Assembly (NCBI GenBank): GCA_947475065.1
Contig: CANJLB010000027.1
Span: forward strand, 1 to 40,084
Direction of reading: 5' to 3'
Length of the DNA: 40,084 nt
Origin: Opitutia bacterium
GTDB lineage: Bacteria; Verrucomicrobiota; Verrucomicrobiia; Opitutales; Opitutaceae
Shown here: positions 30,192-37,796 of the stretch, in pieces
Numbering within the stretch: position 1 is the first letter of the stretch
Layout of the letters: the number at the start of each line of letters is the position of its first letter
The notes under the pieces: generated by a model
Databases searched by the model: none
Seen by the model: only the letters and a program-made list of their open reading frames with translations
Told to the model about the DNA's origin: nothing
Made by a program: the position numbers and the translations under genes

Positions 30192-32555
30192 GTGGCCCAA
30201 CCTTCACCCGCTTCCCGGCCTGCCACGCTCACCGGCGTCCTTGAGCGCATCATTTTCCTCAATGAGGAGAACAGCTACACCATCGCCGAGTTCCGTCCCG
30301 AGCCGGGCCGCGACGATCCGCCCGGCCGGCGCATCGAGCCGGTCACCATCACCGGTGCCCTGCCCGGCGTCGAATGCGGTGAGACGCTCCACCTCACCGG
30401 CGAGTGGACGCACCACTCGCAGCATGGCGCGCAGTTCAAGTTCGCCGCGTTCAAAAGCGAGCTGCCCTCGGGTGTCCATGGCATCCGCAAATACCTCGGC
30501 AGCGGCCTCGTGCCCGGCATTGGCAAGGTCTATGCCAACAAGATCGTGGACGCGTTCGGCGCGGAGACGTTTCGCGTGCTCACCGAGGAGTCGGGCCGGC
30601 TGCGCCTTGTGGATGGCATCGGCCCGAAGCGCGCCAAGGCGATCAAGGCCGCGTGGGACGAAAAACGCGCCGAGCGCGAGTTGCACATCTTTCTCCAAAC
30701 CTACGGCGTCACGCCCGGCCAGTGCGTGAAGCTCGTGCAGCAGTTCGGCGCCCAGGCCAAGACCGTCCTGCAAAGCGAGCCCTACCGCATCGCCCGCGAG
30801 ATTGACGGCATCGGCTTCAAGACGGCCGACCGCATCGCCATCAACCTCGGTTTCGCCAACGACGCCCCGCCGCGCCTCGATGCCGGCCTCATCTACGCGC
30901 TGGAGGTTTTGCAGGAGGAAGGCCACACCGCCCTCCGGCAGGCCGACCTCATCGCCCACTCGGCCAATCAGCTCGAAACGGACTCCAAGCTGGTCGAGGC
31001 CCGCATCGCCGCGCTCGTCGGGCAAAAGGACCTCGTGCGGCAGAATCCGGCCGCCATCGCCCAGGCGACCGGGGACGATCGTGCTCCCACCGACCCCGGC
31101 TCCGCGCTCATCCAGCTCCCCCACAACGACCGCGCCGAGCATAAGATCGCCGCCGCCGTCGCCCGCCTCGCACGTGTCGCCAGCGGCCTGCCTCCGATCA
31201 AGGCCGACGCCGCCGTGCAGTGGGCCGAGAAAAAGGCCGGCTTTGCCTTTGCCGACCTCCAGCGCACCGCCCTGCGCGCCGCGCTCACCGGCAAAGTGTC
31301 CATCCTCACCGGCGGTCCGGGCACCGGCAAAACCACGATTCTCCGCGCCTTGGTGGAGATTTTGAAGGCCAAGCAGGTCCGCGTCCACCTCGCCGCCCCC
31401 ACGGGCCGCGCGGCGCAGCGGCTCGCGGAGACGACCGGGGGCTTCGCCTCGACCATCCACCGCCTGCTCAAGTTCGACGCGGCCCGCGGCGGCTTCCTCG
31501 CCAATGAGTCCGCCCCGCTGGCCACCGATTTTCTCATCGTGGACGAAGCCTCGATGCTCGACACGCGCCTCGCCGCCGCGCTCTTTCAGGCCGTGCCGTC
31601 GCGCGCGCACCTGCTGCTCGTCGGTGACACGGACCAGCTCCCGAGCGTCGGCGCCGGCAACGTGCTGAAGGATTTGATCGCGGCGGCCTCCGCGATTGCA
31701 GCCGGGGGCCCGGACCCCAGGCCCGCCCCCCCCCGCCGTCCGCCGGGGGCGGCGCTGAAGGAGACCAGCATCCCCGTCACCCGCCTAGCCGTCATTTTCC
31801 GCCAGTCCGGCCAGAGCCAGATCGTCACGACCGCCCACGCCATCAACGCCGGCGACCCCGCGCTGCCCGGCATCGCGCCCGACGTCTCGTCGGCGCATGT
31901 GTGGAGTGACCTCAACTTCATCGCCGCCACCGATGCCGAGGACTGCCTGCGCAAGGTGCTACAGCTCGTCACGGAATTTGTGCCGCAGAAATTAAAATGG
32001 CCGCACCCCATCCGCGACGTGCAGGTGCTCGCGCCGATGCACAAGGGCGTGGCCGGCGTCGCCAATTTCAACGCGCAGCTTCAGGCCGGACTCAACCCCC
32101 ATGCGCGCGGGCTCCGTACCGCCGCCGGCGAGCTGCGCCCCGGCGACAAAATCATCCAGTTGCGCAACAACTACGACCGCAACCTGTTCAACGGCGACAT
32201 CGGCTCCGTCACCGCCGTGCACGCCGAGCGCGGCACCTTGGAGGCGGACTTTGACGGCGCGCGGCAGGAGTTCACGCGCGGCGAGCTGGGCGACCTCGCG
32301 CTCGCCTATTGCATCAGCATCCACAAGTCGCAGGGCAGCGAGTATCCCGTCGTGATCGTGCCGCTGCTCAAGGCGCATTTCATGATGCTCCAGCGCAACC
32401 TCATCTATACGGCGATCACGCGCGGCAAGAAAAAGGTCTTCCTCGTCGGCGAGCCCGCCGCCTACGCGATGGCCGTGCGCAACGCCGAGTCAAAGCAGCA
32501 CGTCACCCACCTGCGGGAGAAGCTGGCGGCCGCGCGAGCGGGCCGGACCGGGTGA
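30192..32555 (+). CDS. recD2: RecD2-type ATP-dependent DNA helicase
   Basis: 787-aa SF1B helicase of the RecD2 type, 5'-to-3', acting in DNA repair in bacteria without RecBCD partners. Start taken as GTG 30192, which gives VAQPSPASRPATLTGVLERI; the in-frame ATG at 30090 would overlap the divergent gene's start. Order: N-terminal OB-like part (TLTGVLERIIFLNEENSYTI), helix-hairpin-helix repeats (about 100-220, GLVPGIGKVYANKIV, LVDGIGPKRAKAI, IDGIGFKTADRIA), Walker A GGPGTGKT (374-381), Walker B FLIVDEASMLD, and the C-terminal SH3/2B region ending in ISIHKSQGSEYPVVIVPLL. A Pro/Arg-rich insert (about 505-525) with a nine-C tract (31726-31734) interrupts the helicase core and could slip to a frameshift. 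Genome context offers no partner. Confidence 0.93.
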   Translation: MAQPSPASRPATLTGVLERIIFLNEENSYTIAEFRPEPGRDDPPGRRIEPVTITGALPGVECGETLHLTGEWTHHSQHGAQFKFAAFKSELPSGVHGIRKYLGSGLVPGIGKVYANKIVDAFGAETFRVLTEESGRLRLVDGIGPKRAKAIKAAWDEKRAERELHIFLQTYGVTPGQCVKLVQQFGAQAKTVLQSEPYRIAREIDGIGFKTADRIAINLGFANDAPPRLDAGLIYALEVLQEEGHTALRQADLIAHSANQLETDSKLVEARIAALVGQKDLVRQNPAAIAQATGDDRAPTDPGSALIQLPHNDRAEHKIAAAVARLARVASGLPPIKADAAVQWAEKKAGFAFADLQRTALRAALTGKVSILTGGPGTGKTTILRALVEILKAKQVRVHLAAPTGRAAQRLAETTGGFASTIHRLLKFDAARGGFLANESAPLATDFLIVDEASMLDTRLAAALFQAVPSRAHLLLVGDTDQLPSVGAGNVLKDLIAAASAIAAGGPDPRPAPPRRPPGAALKETSIPVTRLAVIFRQSGQSQIVTTAHAINAGDPALPGIAPDVSSAHVWSDLNFIAATDAEDCLRKVLQLVTEFVPQKLKWPHPIRDVQVLAPMHKGVAGVANFNAQLQAGLNPHARGLRTAAGELRPGDKIIQLRNNYDRNLFNGDIGSVTAVHAERGTLEADFDGARQEFTRGELGDLALAYCISIHKSQGSEYPVVIVPLLKAHFMMLQRNLIYTAITRGKKKVFLVGEPAAYAMAVRNAESKQHVTHLREKLAAARAGRTG

Positions 32556-32684
32556 CCGGCGTGAGTTGCAGCCGTGGTCGGCTAGCCCCGAAATGAAGTT
32601 TTCCGTCTTTGACTTCCCTCTGTCCACACGCACGCTCCCGCATTCGCCGCCTGCGAACAGAGGTGGTGCGATCACCCCGAACTC

Positions 32685-33500
32685 ATGAAAACATCATCGG
32701 CACGTCTGGTTTGTTACACCATGGTTGTGGGTTTGGCGGGTTTGACGGGGAAATTGTGGGTAATCATGGATCCTCCGAGTATGGCAGGAATTCTGGTCTT
32801 ACCCTTGGCGATTTTATGCCTAGTCTTGTCAAATAGTCTGTTCCGTTACCTTACGAAGCAACCTAGGGATAAGAACTCCATTGGCCTGATAGACGTTCTC
32901 GTGATAATCGCGATCATCGGGATTCTTGCCTCAATCATTGTCCCGGTTCTCAAACCGGTCATTTATCTCTATCCGGAACATGAGCAGGACACCGTCGTGC
33001 AACTGGATTATGCAGGGAAGCTGGTCGCGGATTATCCCGCCCTTGATCAAGAGCTCGGTGGCTGGAAGGTCACGGCCTATCCGGATGCACATCTGGTAGA
33101 CCCGCGCGATGGCAAAGAATACAGCTACCTTTTCTGGGAGGGAGAAGGCAAACAGAGATGGGATTTATCCACTGGCTTTGTCGTCAAAGGTTCGGAGACA
33201 AGAACGTTTCTCCAGGAAATCCTGCCGCGACTGGGCCTGACGCCGAGGGAATACAACGAGTTCATCGTGTTTTGGTATCCACTGATGCAAAACAATCGAT
33301 TCAACCTCATTCATTTCGCAGGCAAGGAATATACCGACACGGCAAAACTAACAGTTACGCCGGAGCCTGACACAGTTATTCGCGTATTTATGGTTTGGAA
33401 GCCGCTCGCCACCGCGATCAGTATTCCGGCCCAACAGTTCGCACCAACCAAACGAAAGGGCTTTACGGTCGTCGAATGGGGCGGGGCCAAGGTCAAATAA
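32685..33500 (+). CDS. KPVIYLYP-family protein with a pilin-like membrane segment
   Basis: 271-aa protein. Two N-terminal hydrophobic segments (about 8-26 and 33-53) are followed by a basic loop and a third helix, GLIDVLVIIAIIGILASIIV (67-86), which closely resembles the hydrophobic core of type IV pilin/pseudopilin N-termini (FTLIELLVVIAIIGILA). The canonical processing site is not intact: G67 is followed by only two residues before the acidic D70, where pilins have E5. Directly after it comes KPVIYLYPE (90-98), the start of a widespread uncharacterised extracellular domain with YSYLFWEGEG and a C-terminal WKPL region. I know this family only by pattern; no reaction is assigned. Membrane topology places the domain outside the inner membrane. 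AT content is somewhat above its neighbours. It lies alone between recD2 and cysH. Confidence 0.7.
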   Translation: MKTSSARLVCYTMVVGLAGLTGKLWVIMDPPSMAGILVLPLAILCLVLSNSLFRYLTKQPRDKNSIGLIDVLVIIAIIGILASIIVPVLKPVIYLYPEHEQDTVVQLDYAGKLVADYPALDQELGGWKVTAYPDAHLVDPRDGKEYSYLFWEGEGKQRWDLSTGFVVKGSETRTFLQEILPRLGLTPREYNEFIVFWYPLMQNNRFNLIHFAGKEYTDTAKLTVTPEPDTVIRVFMVWKPLATAISIPAQQFAPTKRKGFTVVEWGGAKVK

Positions 33501-33551
33501 GGGTGCCTGTTCCCTTGACATAGTTTTGACCGAAGAGCCGTGCCCTCCCGA

Positions 33552-33573
33552 GCGGTTCAACTGGACAAACCGC
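33552..33573 (+). promoter_or_regulatory. Leader hairpin before cysH
   Basis: Stem GCGGTT/AACCGC (33552-33557 with 33568-33573) ends 28 bp before the cysH ATG, with AACTGG repeated in the loop and just after the stem. A leader structure would fit control of sulfur assimilation, but it does not match the SAM-riboswitch signatures I know. Low confidence. Confidence 0.25.
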
Positions 33574-33601
33574 GCAAACTGGTTAGCAGTTATCCCCTGA
33601 C

Positions 33602-34330
33602 ATGAGTGCCAGCACCGCCGCCGTTTCTCCTCCCGAGACACCCGACCTTGAAAAATCCTCCGCCGAGGAGCGGGTGCGCTGGGCTGCGGACACTTTTGGC
33701 GAACGGCTCGTGCTGACCACGAGCTTCGGCATCCAGTCGGCCGTTATGCTCCACCTGGTCACGCGCATTGTGCCGGACATCCCCGTCATCTTCATTGATA
33801 CCGGCTACCTCTTTCCCGAAACGTATCGCTTCGCCGCCGAGCTGACCGAAAAGCTCAAGCTCAACCTCAAGACCTATGCCCCCGCGATGACCGCCGCGCA
33901 AATGGAGGCGCTCCACGGCAAGCTCTGGGAATCGGAGGCCAAAAGTGCGTCGCTGGAAAAATACAAGCGCATCACCAAGCGCGAGCCGATGAACCGCGCC
34001 GTGCGTGAGCTGCACGCCGCCGCCTGGCTCTCGGGCACCCGCCGTGACCAGTCGAGCACGCGGGAGGCCAAGCCCGTCGTCGAGCGGCAGAACAAGATCA
34101 CCAAAATCTACCCCATCCTGGACTGGAACAGCCGCCGGATCCACCGCTACCTCACCGAGCACGGCCTGCCCTATCATCCGCTGTTCGAGCAGGGCTACGT
34201 CACCGTGGGCGACACCCACAGCACCAAGAAGCTGGAGCCGGGCATGACCGAGGAGGACGCCCGCGGTGGCGCGGACAAGCGCGAGTGCGGCCTGCACGAA
34301 ACCGGCGGGGCGGGAGACTTTGAGATTTAA
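33602..34330 (+). CDS. cysH: Phosphoadenylyl-sulfate reductase CysH
   Basis: 242-aa enzyme reducing PAPS (or APS) to sulfite in assimilatory sulfate reduction, cytoplasmic. Motifs in order: [16 protein letters not shown] (P-loop-like PP-motif region), [44 protein letters not shown] and the catalytic ECGLHETG with C229. Only one of the family's cysteines (C229) is present and the CC...CxxC iron-sulfur ligands of APS reductases are absent, so it should use PAPS and thioredoxin, like the E. coli enzyme. Length is normal. The ATG at 33602 follows a 100-bp gap after the KPVIYLYP gene, with a small hairpin in the leader. Other cys genes are not in the window. The MITE-like repeat begins just after the stop codon. 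Confidence 0.95.
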   Translation: MSASTAAVSPPETPDLEKSSAEERVRWAADTFGERLVLTTSFGIQSAVMLHLVTRIVPDIPVIFIDTGYLFPETYRFAAELTEKLKLNLKTYAPAMTAAQMEALHGKLWESEAKSASLEKYKRITKREPMNRAVRELHAAAWLSGTRRDQSSTREAKPVVERQNKITKIYPILDWNSRRIHRYLTEHGLPYHPLFEQGYVTVGDTHSTKKLEPGMTEEDARGGADKRECGLHETGGAGDFEI

Positions 34331-34331
34331 C

Positions 34332-34733
34332 CTAAAAAATGCAGTTAAAACCACGGATTGTGAGACGATCGCTTCGCTCGGGCCCTCCCCGTCAGAACAG
34401 AATATTTTAAGCAGATTACCGAAGCCAGCAGACCGACATCTGCAATTTATCCTCGTTCCGACCTCGGACCTGCGACCTCTGACCAGAATATTTATTCAGA
34501 AACCAGGAAACCAAGAACCAAACCTCCGTCCCAGCACTCTGACTCCGCTCCTCCGTTCCTGGCTTCCTGGCTTCCTGGCTTCGGAATTAGGACCGGATTT
34601 TTAATGGCTGATGTCGGCCTGCGGCCTCGGTAACAAAAAACAGACAACCAGAAACGAAGAACCAAGCACCAAACCTCAGCTTATATTCTGTATCCGTGTT
34701 ATTTGTGTAATCCGTGGTCAAATTGAACTGCGG
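34332..34733. repeat. MITE-like repeat, long copy (inverted relative of 4405-4595)
   Basis: Lies directly after cysH. Its ends begin CTAAAAAATGCAGTTAAAAC on the left (34332) and close with GTGGTCAAATTGAACTGCGG (to 34733), matching the ends of 4405-4595 in the opposite orientation (45 of 50 and 51 of 53 bp). The interior is about 300 bp, with runs such as CTGGCTTC repeated (34559-34582) and a short motif shared with 37312-37343 (here 34604-34634). No gene; an open frame across it lacks any family feature. Confidence 0.75.
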
Positions 34734-34766
34734 AATTGAGATTTTGAGCGGCAGGCGTCGCGGGCC

Positions 34767-35294
34767 TCACCGAACCACCGCATATTTCAGCAGCATCACC
34801 TCGTCGCCCAAGGGCTCGTGCGCGAGCAGGCGCAGGCGCACATCGGCCCGCGCGGAGAGCAGCGGCGTGCCGCCGCCGAAGAGCCGCGCCTCGACCGTCA
34901 GCCACAGTTCGTCCACCAGCCCGGCGGCAAAAAACAGGCTGTGGGCCTGCGCCCCGCCGAGCAGCGCGCACGCCCGGCACCCCTCGGCGCGCAGCCGTGC
35001 AACGATTGCCGCCGGAGGCGCGTCAGTGAACTCAAGCGCGCCCGGCACCGCCCCGGCCGCAAATTTTTCCGGCGTGCGCGTCAGCACCACGCGCCGCCGG
35101 GCCGGGTTGGGCCTGTATTTCCCGCTCGCGCGCATCTGGTCGTAGGTAGTCCGGCCGACGATGCCGCAGTCGAACTCCTGCAACACCGCGCGGAAATGCT
35201 CCTGATCCGCCGCCGACGCAAACCCCGCGCCCGGCTCGTCGTGCCGGGTGATGAATCCGTCCAGCGACTGGACGGCGATGAGCGTGACGCGCAT
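34767..35294 (-). CDS. RibD C-terminal/DHFR-like reductase
   Basis: 175-aa protein of the dihydrofolate reductase-like RibD_C family. Start at 35294 gives MRVTLIAVQSLDGFITRHDE, the family's first strand with the conserved SLDG; an upstream Met at 35318 adds only a few residues. Further landmarks: CGIVGRTTYDQMRASGKYR, RVVLTRTPEKF, ACALLGGAQAHSLFFAAGLV (the NADPH-binding GG motif) and the strand-rich end LWLTVEARLFGGGTPLL. Stand-alone members reduce small heterocycles with NADPH; some act in riboflavin or tetrahydropterin metabolism, many have no known substrate. No riboflavin gene is near. It stands alone, transcribed toward the repeat at 34332-34733. Confidence 0.85.
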   Translation of the reverse strand: MRVTLIAVQSLDGFITRHDEPGAGFASAADQEHFRAVLQEFDCGIVGRTTYDQMRASGKYRPNPARRRVVLTRTPEKFAAGAVPGALEFTDAPPAAIVARLRAEGCRACALLGGAQAHSLFFAAGLVDELWLTVEARLFGGGTPLLSARADVRLRLLAHEPLGDEVMLLKYAVVR

Positions 35295-35351
35295 GGCTGC
35301 CACGCTGGCGACCCGCACGCCCCGTGCAAGCCCGCGTGGATCGCTTCCTCG

Positions 35352-35374
35352 TAGCCCGCTTCGGGAGAAGCGGG
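35352..35374 (+). repeat. GTAG-headed REP-like hairpin
   Basis: GTAG (35352-35355) leads into CCCGCTTC (35355-35362), loop GGGA, GAAGCGGG (35367-35374): a perfect 8-bp stem with a four-base loop. It lies in the 296-bp gap between the RibD-like gene and the AT-rich lipoprotein, which otherwise contains nothing I can name. Form as at 21571-21592. Confidence 0.5.
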
Positions 35375-35590
35375 ACTCCGTCGAGAAGTGCGCAGTCTTG
35401 CCCGACGCCGCCTCTTGCCGCGCCCCTTCAATGCTTCACGTACACTACCCTTGACGGACACTACCCACGGATCGTCTTTTTCCTCGGTCCTGCGCCCTCG
35501 ACGTAACTTTGGCAGGGGAACCCGGACTTGAGTCATCCGATTACAGATACCTCAAATAATTGCAGCCCATGGCTGGCCCGTGGGTCATTT

Positions 35591-36085
35591 TTACTCAATA
35601 AACATTCCAGCTGAATAGACCGTCATATCGTTAAGAGTCAAAACAAATGTATATTTGTTATAATATACTATTATGCAATTCCCTAAACCTCTAATCGTTT
35701 CGCGCCGCAACAGCAATCTCACAAAATCATCATAGTTTGATGGTAAAATGCTATGACTGCTATCAATCAGCACTTCATTAGGACTAATAAGATAATTGCC
35801 AACGTAAAAATATTCTCCATTGTAGACAATCATCGGAACAAAATCAGACCGGGGCTTGACTGTAATATCGTCCTGAACTTTTTTATGCCAAACCTTGTGA
35901 TCCATATTCATGACGTCCTTGGAAAAATATTCGAAATCAGTTTCAGAATCAAACAAATATTTACAAACACTGCGGACGGCAAACAGCTCATCACTGGACA
36001 GCGGGACCGCAGACTGACCCTCATCCTTCGGCGTGATGCAGCCCGTCAGCAACAAAAGCGCGAGAAATAGCAGTTTTGTTTTCAT
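35591..36085 (-). CDS. AT-rich lipoprotein of unknown function
   Basis: 164-aa lipoprotein: MKTKLLFLALLLLTGCITPK gives a textbook lipobox (LLTGC, Cys16), so it should be membrane-anchored in the periplasm. The mature part is acidic and aromatic-rich (DELFAVRSVCKYLFDSETDF, VYNGEYFYVGNYLI, YDDFVRLLLRRETIR, IIVYYNKYTFVLTLNDMTVY). I recognise no family. Base composition is much more AT-rich than the neighbours, with rare A/T-ending codons throughout, so recent transfer is likely. The frame is intact. The neighbouring divergent gene is GDP-fucose synthase, from which it is separated by the REP pair. A G8 run (36151-36158) lies upstream of its start. Confidence 0.75.
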   Translation of the reverse strand: MKTKLLFLALLLLTGCITPKDEGQSAVPLSSDELFAVRSVCKYLFDSETDFEYFSKDVMNMDHKVWHKKVQDDITVKPRSDFVPMIVYNGEYFYVGNYLISPNEVLIDSSHSILPSNYDDFVRLLLRRETIRGLGNCIIVYYNKYTFVLTLNDMTVYSAGMFIE

Positions 36086-36228
36086 GGTTTTACAGGCTGC
36101 GCTGCCAGCCTGATGATGGACACGTTTTCAGGAAAATCGGGTCACGCTTTGGGGGGGGTTGAGGAGACCGTGATCACGCTGACCTTGGCCCATGGGATGA
36201 TCAAGGCGAAAGTGGCGTGCCGCAGCCC

Positions 36229-36296
36229 GTAGGGCGTCTGTCTTGCAAACGCCGTATCTGCTTCACGGAGCGGCCGGCGCAAGACACCGGCCCTAC
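36229..36296. repeat. Inverted pair of GTAGGG REP units (BIME-like)
   Basis: A 68-bp unit opens with GTAGGG (36229) and closes with CCCTAC (36296). Each end forms a hairpin: GGCGT/ACGCC (36233-36237, 36249-36253) and GGCCGG/CCGGCC (36272-36277, 36287-36292). The loops hold TGTCTTGC (36239-36246) and its complement GCAAGACA (36279-36286), so on the same strand the two units are one REP in both orientations with covarying stems. It lies between divergent genes, about 68 bp before the fucose-synthase start. Confidence 0.65.
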
Positions 36297-36363
36297 GTCT
36301 TGCCCTCGCCCTCCGTCCTTTTTCCTTTGCCCCTCCGCGCCGGTGGCGTGAGGCTTCTGCCCG

Positions 36364-37299
36364 ATGAAAATTTTTGTCGCAGGCCACCAGGGGATGGTCG
36401 GCTCCGCCCTTGTGCGGCGTCTCGGGCGCGAGCCGGGCGTCACGCTCGTGCTGCGCGACCGCCACGCGCTCGACCTCGCCAGCCAGGCCGCCGTCCTAAA
36501 ATTCTACGCCGCCGAGCGGCCCGACGCCGCCATCATCGCCGCCGCCAAGGTCGGCGGCATCCATGCCAACAGCACCTACCCGGCCGAGTTCATCTATTCC
36601 AACCTCGTCATCGCCGCCAACACCATCCACGGCGCGTGGTCGGCCGGCGTGAAGCGCCTGCTCTTCCTCGGCAGCTCGTGCATCTACCCCAAGCACGCAC
36701 CGCAGCCCATGCCCGAGTCCTGCCTGCTCGCCGGCCCGCTGGAGCCGACCAACGAGGCCTACGCCGTCGCCAAGATCGCCGGGCTCAAGCTCGCCCAGTA
36801 TTACCGGCAGCAATATGGCGTGGCCTACCACTCCGCCATGCCGACCAATCTCTACGGCCCCGGCGACAGCTACCACCCGAAGAACTCCCACGTCCTCCCC
36901 GCGCTCATCCGCCGTTTTCATGAGGCGAAGGAGCAAAACCTGCCCGAGATCGCCGCCTGGGGCACCGGCTCGCCGCGACGCGAGTTCCTCCATGTGGACG
37001 ACCTCGCCGACGCCTGCGTCTTCCTGCTCAAGCTGGCCAATCCGCCCGACCTCATCAACGTCGGCACCGGCACCGACGTGACCATCCGCGAGCTCACGGA
37101 GACCGTTGCCGCCGTCACCGGCTATGCGGGCCGTGTGACGTGGGACGCCACCAAGCCGGACGGCACGCCACGCAAGCTGATGGACGTGTCCCAGCTCGCC
37201 GCGCTCGGCTGGCGTGCAAAGACCGCGCTGCGCGACGGCATCGAAAAAACCTACGCCAGCTACCTCGCCGAAAAAGCCGCCGGGACGCTGCGGGGGTGA
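36364..37299 (+). CDS. fcl: GDP-L-fucose synthase
   Basis: 311-aa short-chain (extended SDR) epimerase/reductase that turns GDP-4-keto-6-deoxy-D-mannose into GDP-L-fucose with NADPH, providing fucose for polysaccharide. Nucleotide-binding motif [14 protein letters not shown] near residue 7-20, [20 protein letters not shown] (typical of Fcl), the catalytic Ser in [14 protein letters not shown], the Tyr/Lys pair in [13 protein letters not shown], and substrate loops [20 protein letters not shown] and [19 protein letters not shown]. Length and motifs are normal. The usual partner gmd (GDP-mannose dehydratase) is not in the window. It may serve LPS O-antigen or exopolysaccharide. A dispersed repeat and the HTH/primase module follow the stop. 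Confidence 0.95.
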   Translation: MKIFVAGHQGMVGSALVRRLGREPGVTLVLRDRHALDLASQAAVLKFYAAERPDAAIIAAAKVGGIHANSTYPAEFIYSNLVIAANTIHGAWSAGVKRLLFLGSSCIYPKHAPQPMPESCLLAGPLEPTNEAYAVAKIAGLKLAQYYRQQYGVAYHSAMPTNLYGPGDSYHPKNSHVLPALIRRFHEAKEQNLPEIAAWGTGSPRREFLHVDDLADACVFLLKLANPPDLINVGTGTDVTIRELTETVAAVTGYAGRVTWDATKPDGTPRKLMDVSQLAALGWRAKTALRDGIEKTYASYLAEKAAGTLRG

Positions 37300-37311
37300 G
37301 AGCGTGATCGG

Positions 37312-37343
37312 ATGGCTGGTGTCGGTCTTGCGGCCACGGTAAC
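37312..37343. repeat. Dispersed repeat shared with 34604-34634
   Basis: ATGGCTGGTGTCGGTCTTGC followed by GGCCACGGTAAC (37312-37343) agrees closely with 34604-34634 inside the long MITE-like repeat. It marks the space between fcl and the mobile module and might be its left border. It contains a weak GGCC/GGCC palindrome. Confidence 0.4.
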
Positions 37344-37354
37344 TATCACTGCCC

Positions 37355-37579
37355 ATGAATGACCAACCCACCGCCTCCCCTCCGGCCGGCGCGACCGCCG
37401 CCGCCGACCGCAAATTTTCCAAGGCCCGCCCACTCGCGACGCGCTTCGGACTGCACAAAAAAACCCTGTTCCGCTGGGCCGACGCCGGCAAGATTCACCG
37501 CTTCAAGGTGAATGAACGCGTCGTGCTCTTTGACGAGGCCGAGGTGCTCGCGTTCGTCGAGTCAGCCCGTGTGGGATAA
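37355..37579 (+). CDS. Small helix-turn-helix protein (AlpA/excisionase-like), copy 1
   Basis: 74-aa protein with a disordered Ala/Pro start and an HTH of the MerR/excisionase type (about 22-70): KARPLATRFGLHKKTLFRWA, DAGKIHRFKVNERVVLFDEA, EVLAFV. The pattern 'site-recognition helix, W-x-x-x-G-K-I, wing, F-x-x-x-E-V-x-x-F' is typical of AlpA-like activators and excisionases of small integrated elements. A near-identical second copy lies at 38863-39093. The gene directly precedes a small coiled-coil gene (4 bp gap) and the primase-related gene, suggesting a control or excision role for this module. Its ATG (37355) and the CTGCCCATGAA leader are shared with the second copy. Confidence 0.8.
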   Translation: MNDQPTASPPAGATAAADRKFSKARPLATRFGLHKKTLFRWADAGKIHRFKVNERVVLFDEAEVLAFVESARVG

Positions 37580-37583
37580 AGCA

Positions 37584-37796
37584 ATGAACGCCGCACACCT
37601 ACCCACCCCCGCCGGCGTCCCCGCACCCCTGATCGGGCGCATCGCCGCGCTGCGGGCCGACCTCGCCGCCGCACGGGAGAAGGAGCGCCGCCTGCGGCAC
37701 TCCATCGCCACGCGCGAAACCACCCTCAACCGGCTGCAAGTCCAGCTCGCCCTCGGTGGCGGGTCCGGCGCGGCCCGTGCCGGCCATGACCACTGA
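37584..37796 (+). CDS. Small coiled-coil protein of the mobile module
   Basis: The ATG 37584 lies four bases after the HTH stop and gives about 70 aa: MNAAHLPTPAGVPAPLIGRI, then IAALRADLAAAREKERRLRH, a charged heptad-like coiled coil (about 18-50), and a Gly/Ala/His tail. The stop overlaps the start of the primase-related gene by 11 bp, which argues for co-translation. Small coiled-coil proteins of unknown role often sit between the HTH and replication genes in such elements. No family is recognised; the ORF context and overlap carry most of the weight. Confidence 0.6.
   Translation: MNAAHLPTPAGVPAPLIGRIAALRADLAAAREKERRLRHSIATRETTLNRLQVQLALGGGSGAARAGHDH

Noticed and set aside
33500-33601. 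SAM riboswitch before cysH
   Set aside because: Only one short hairpin is visible; the conserved cores of the SAM-I, SAM-II and SAH classes that I know are absent.
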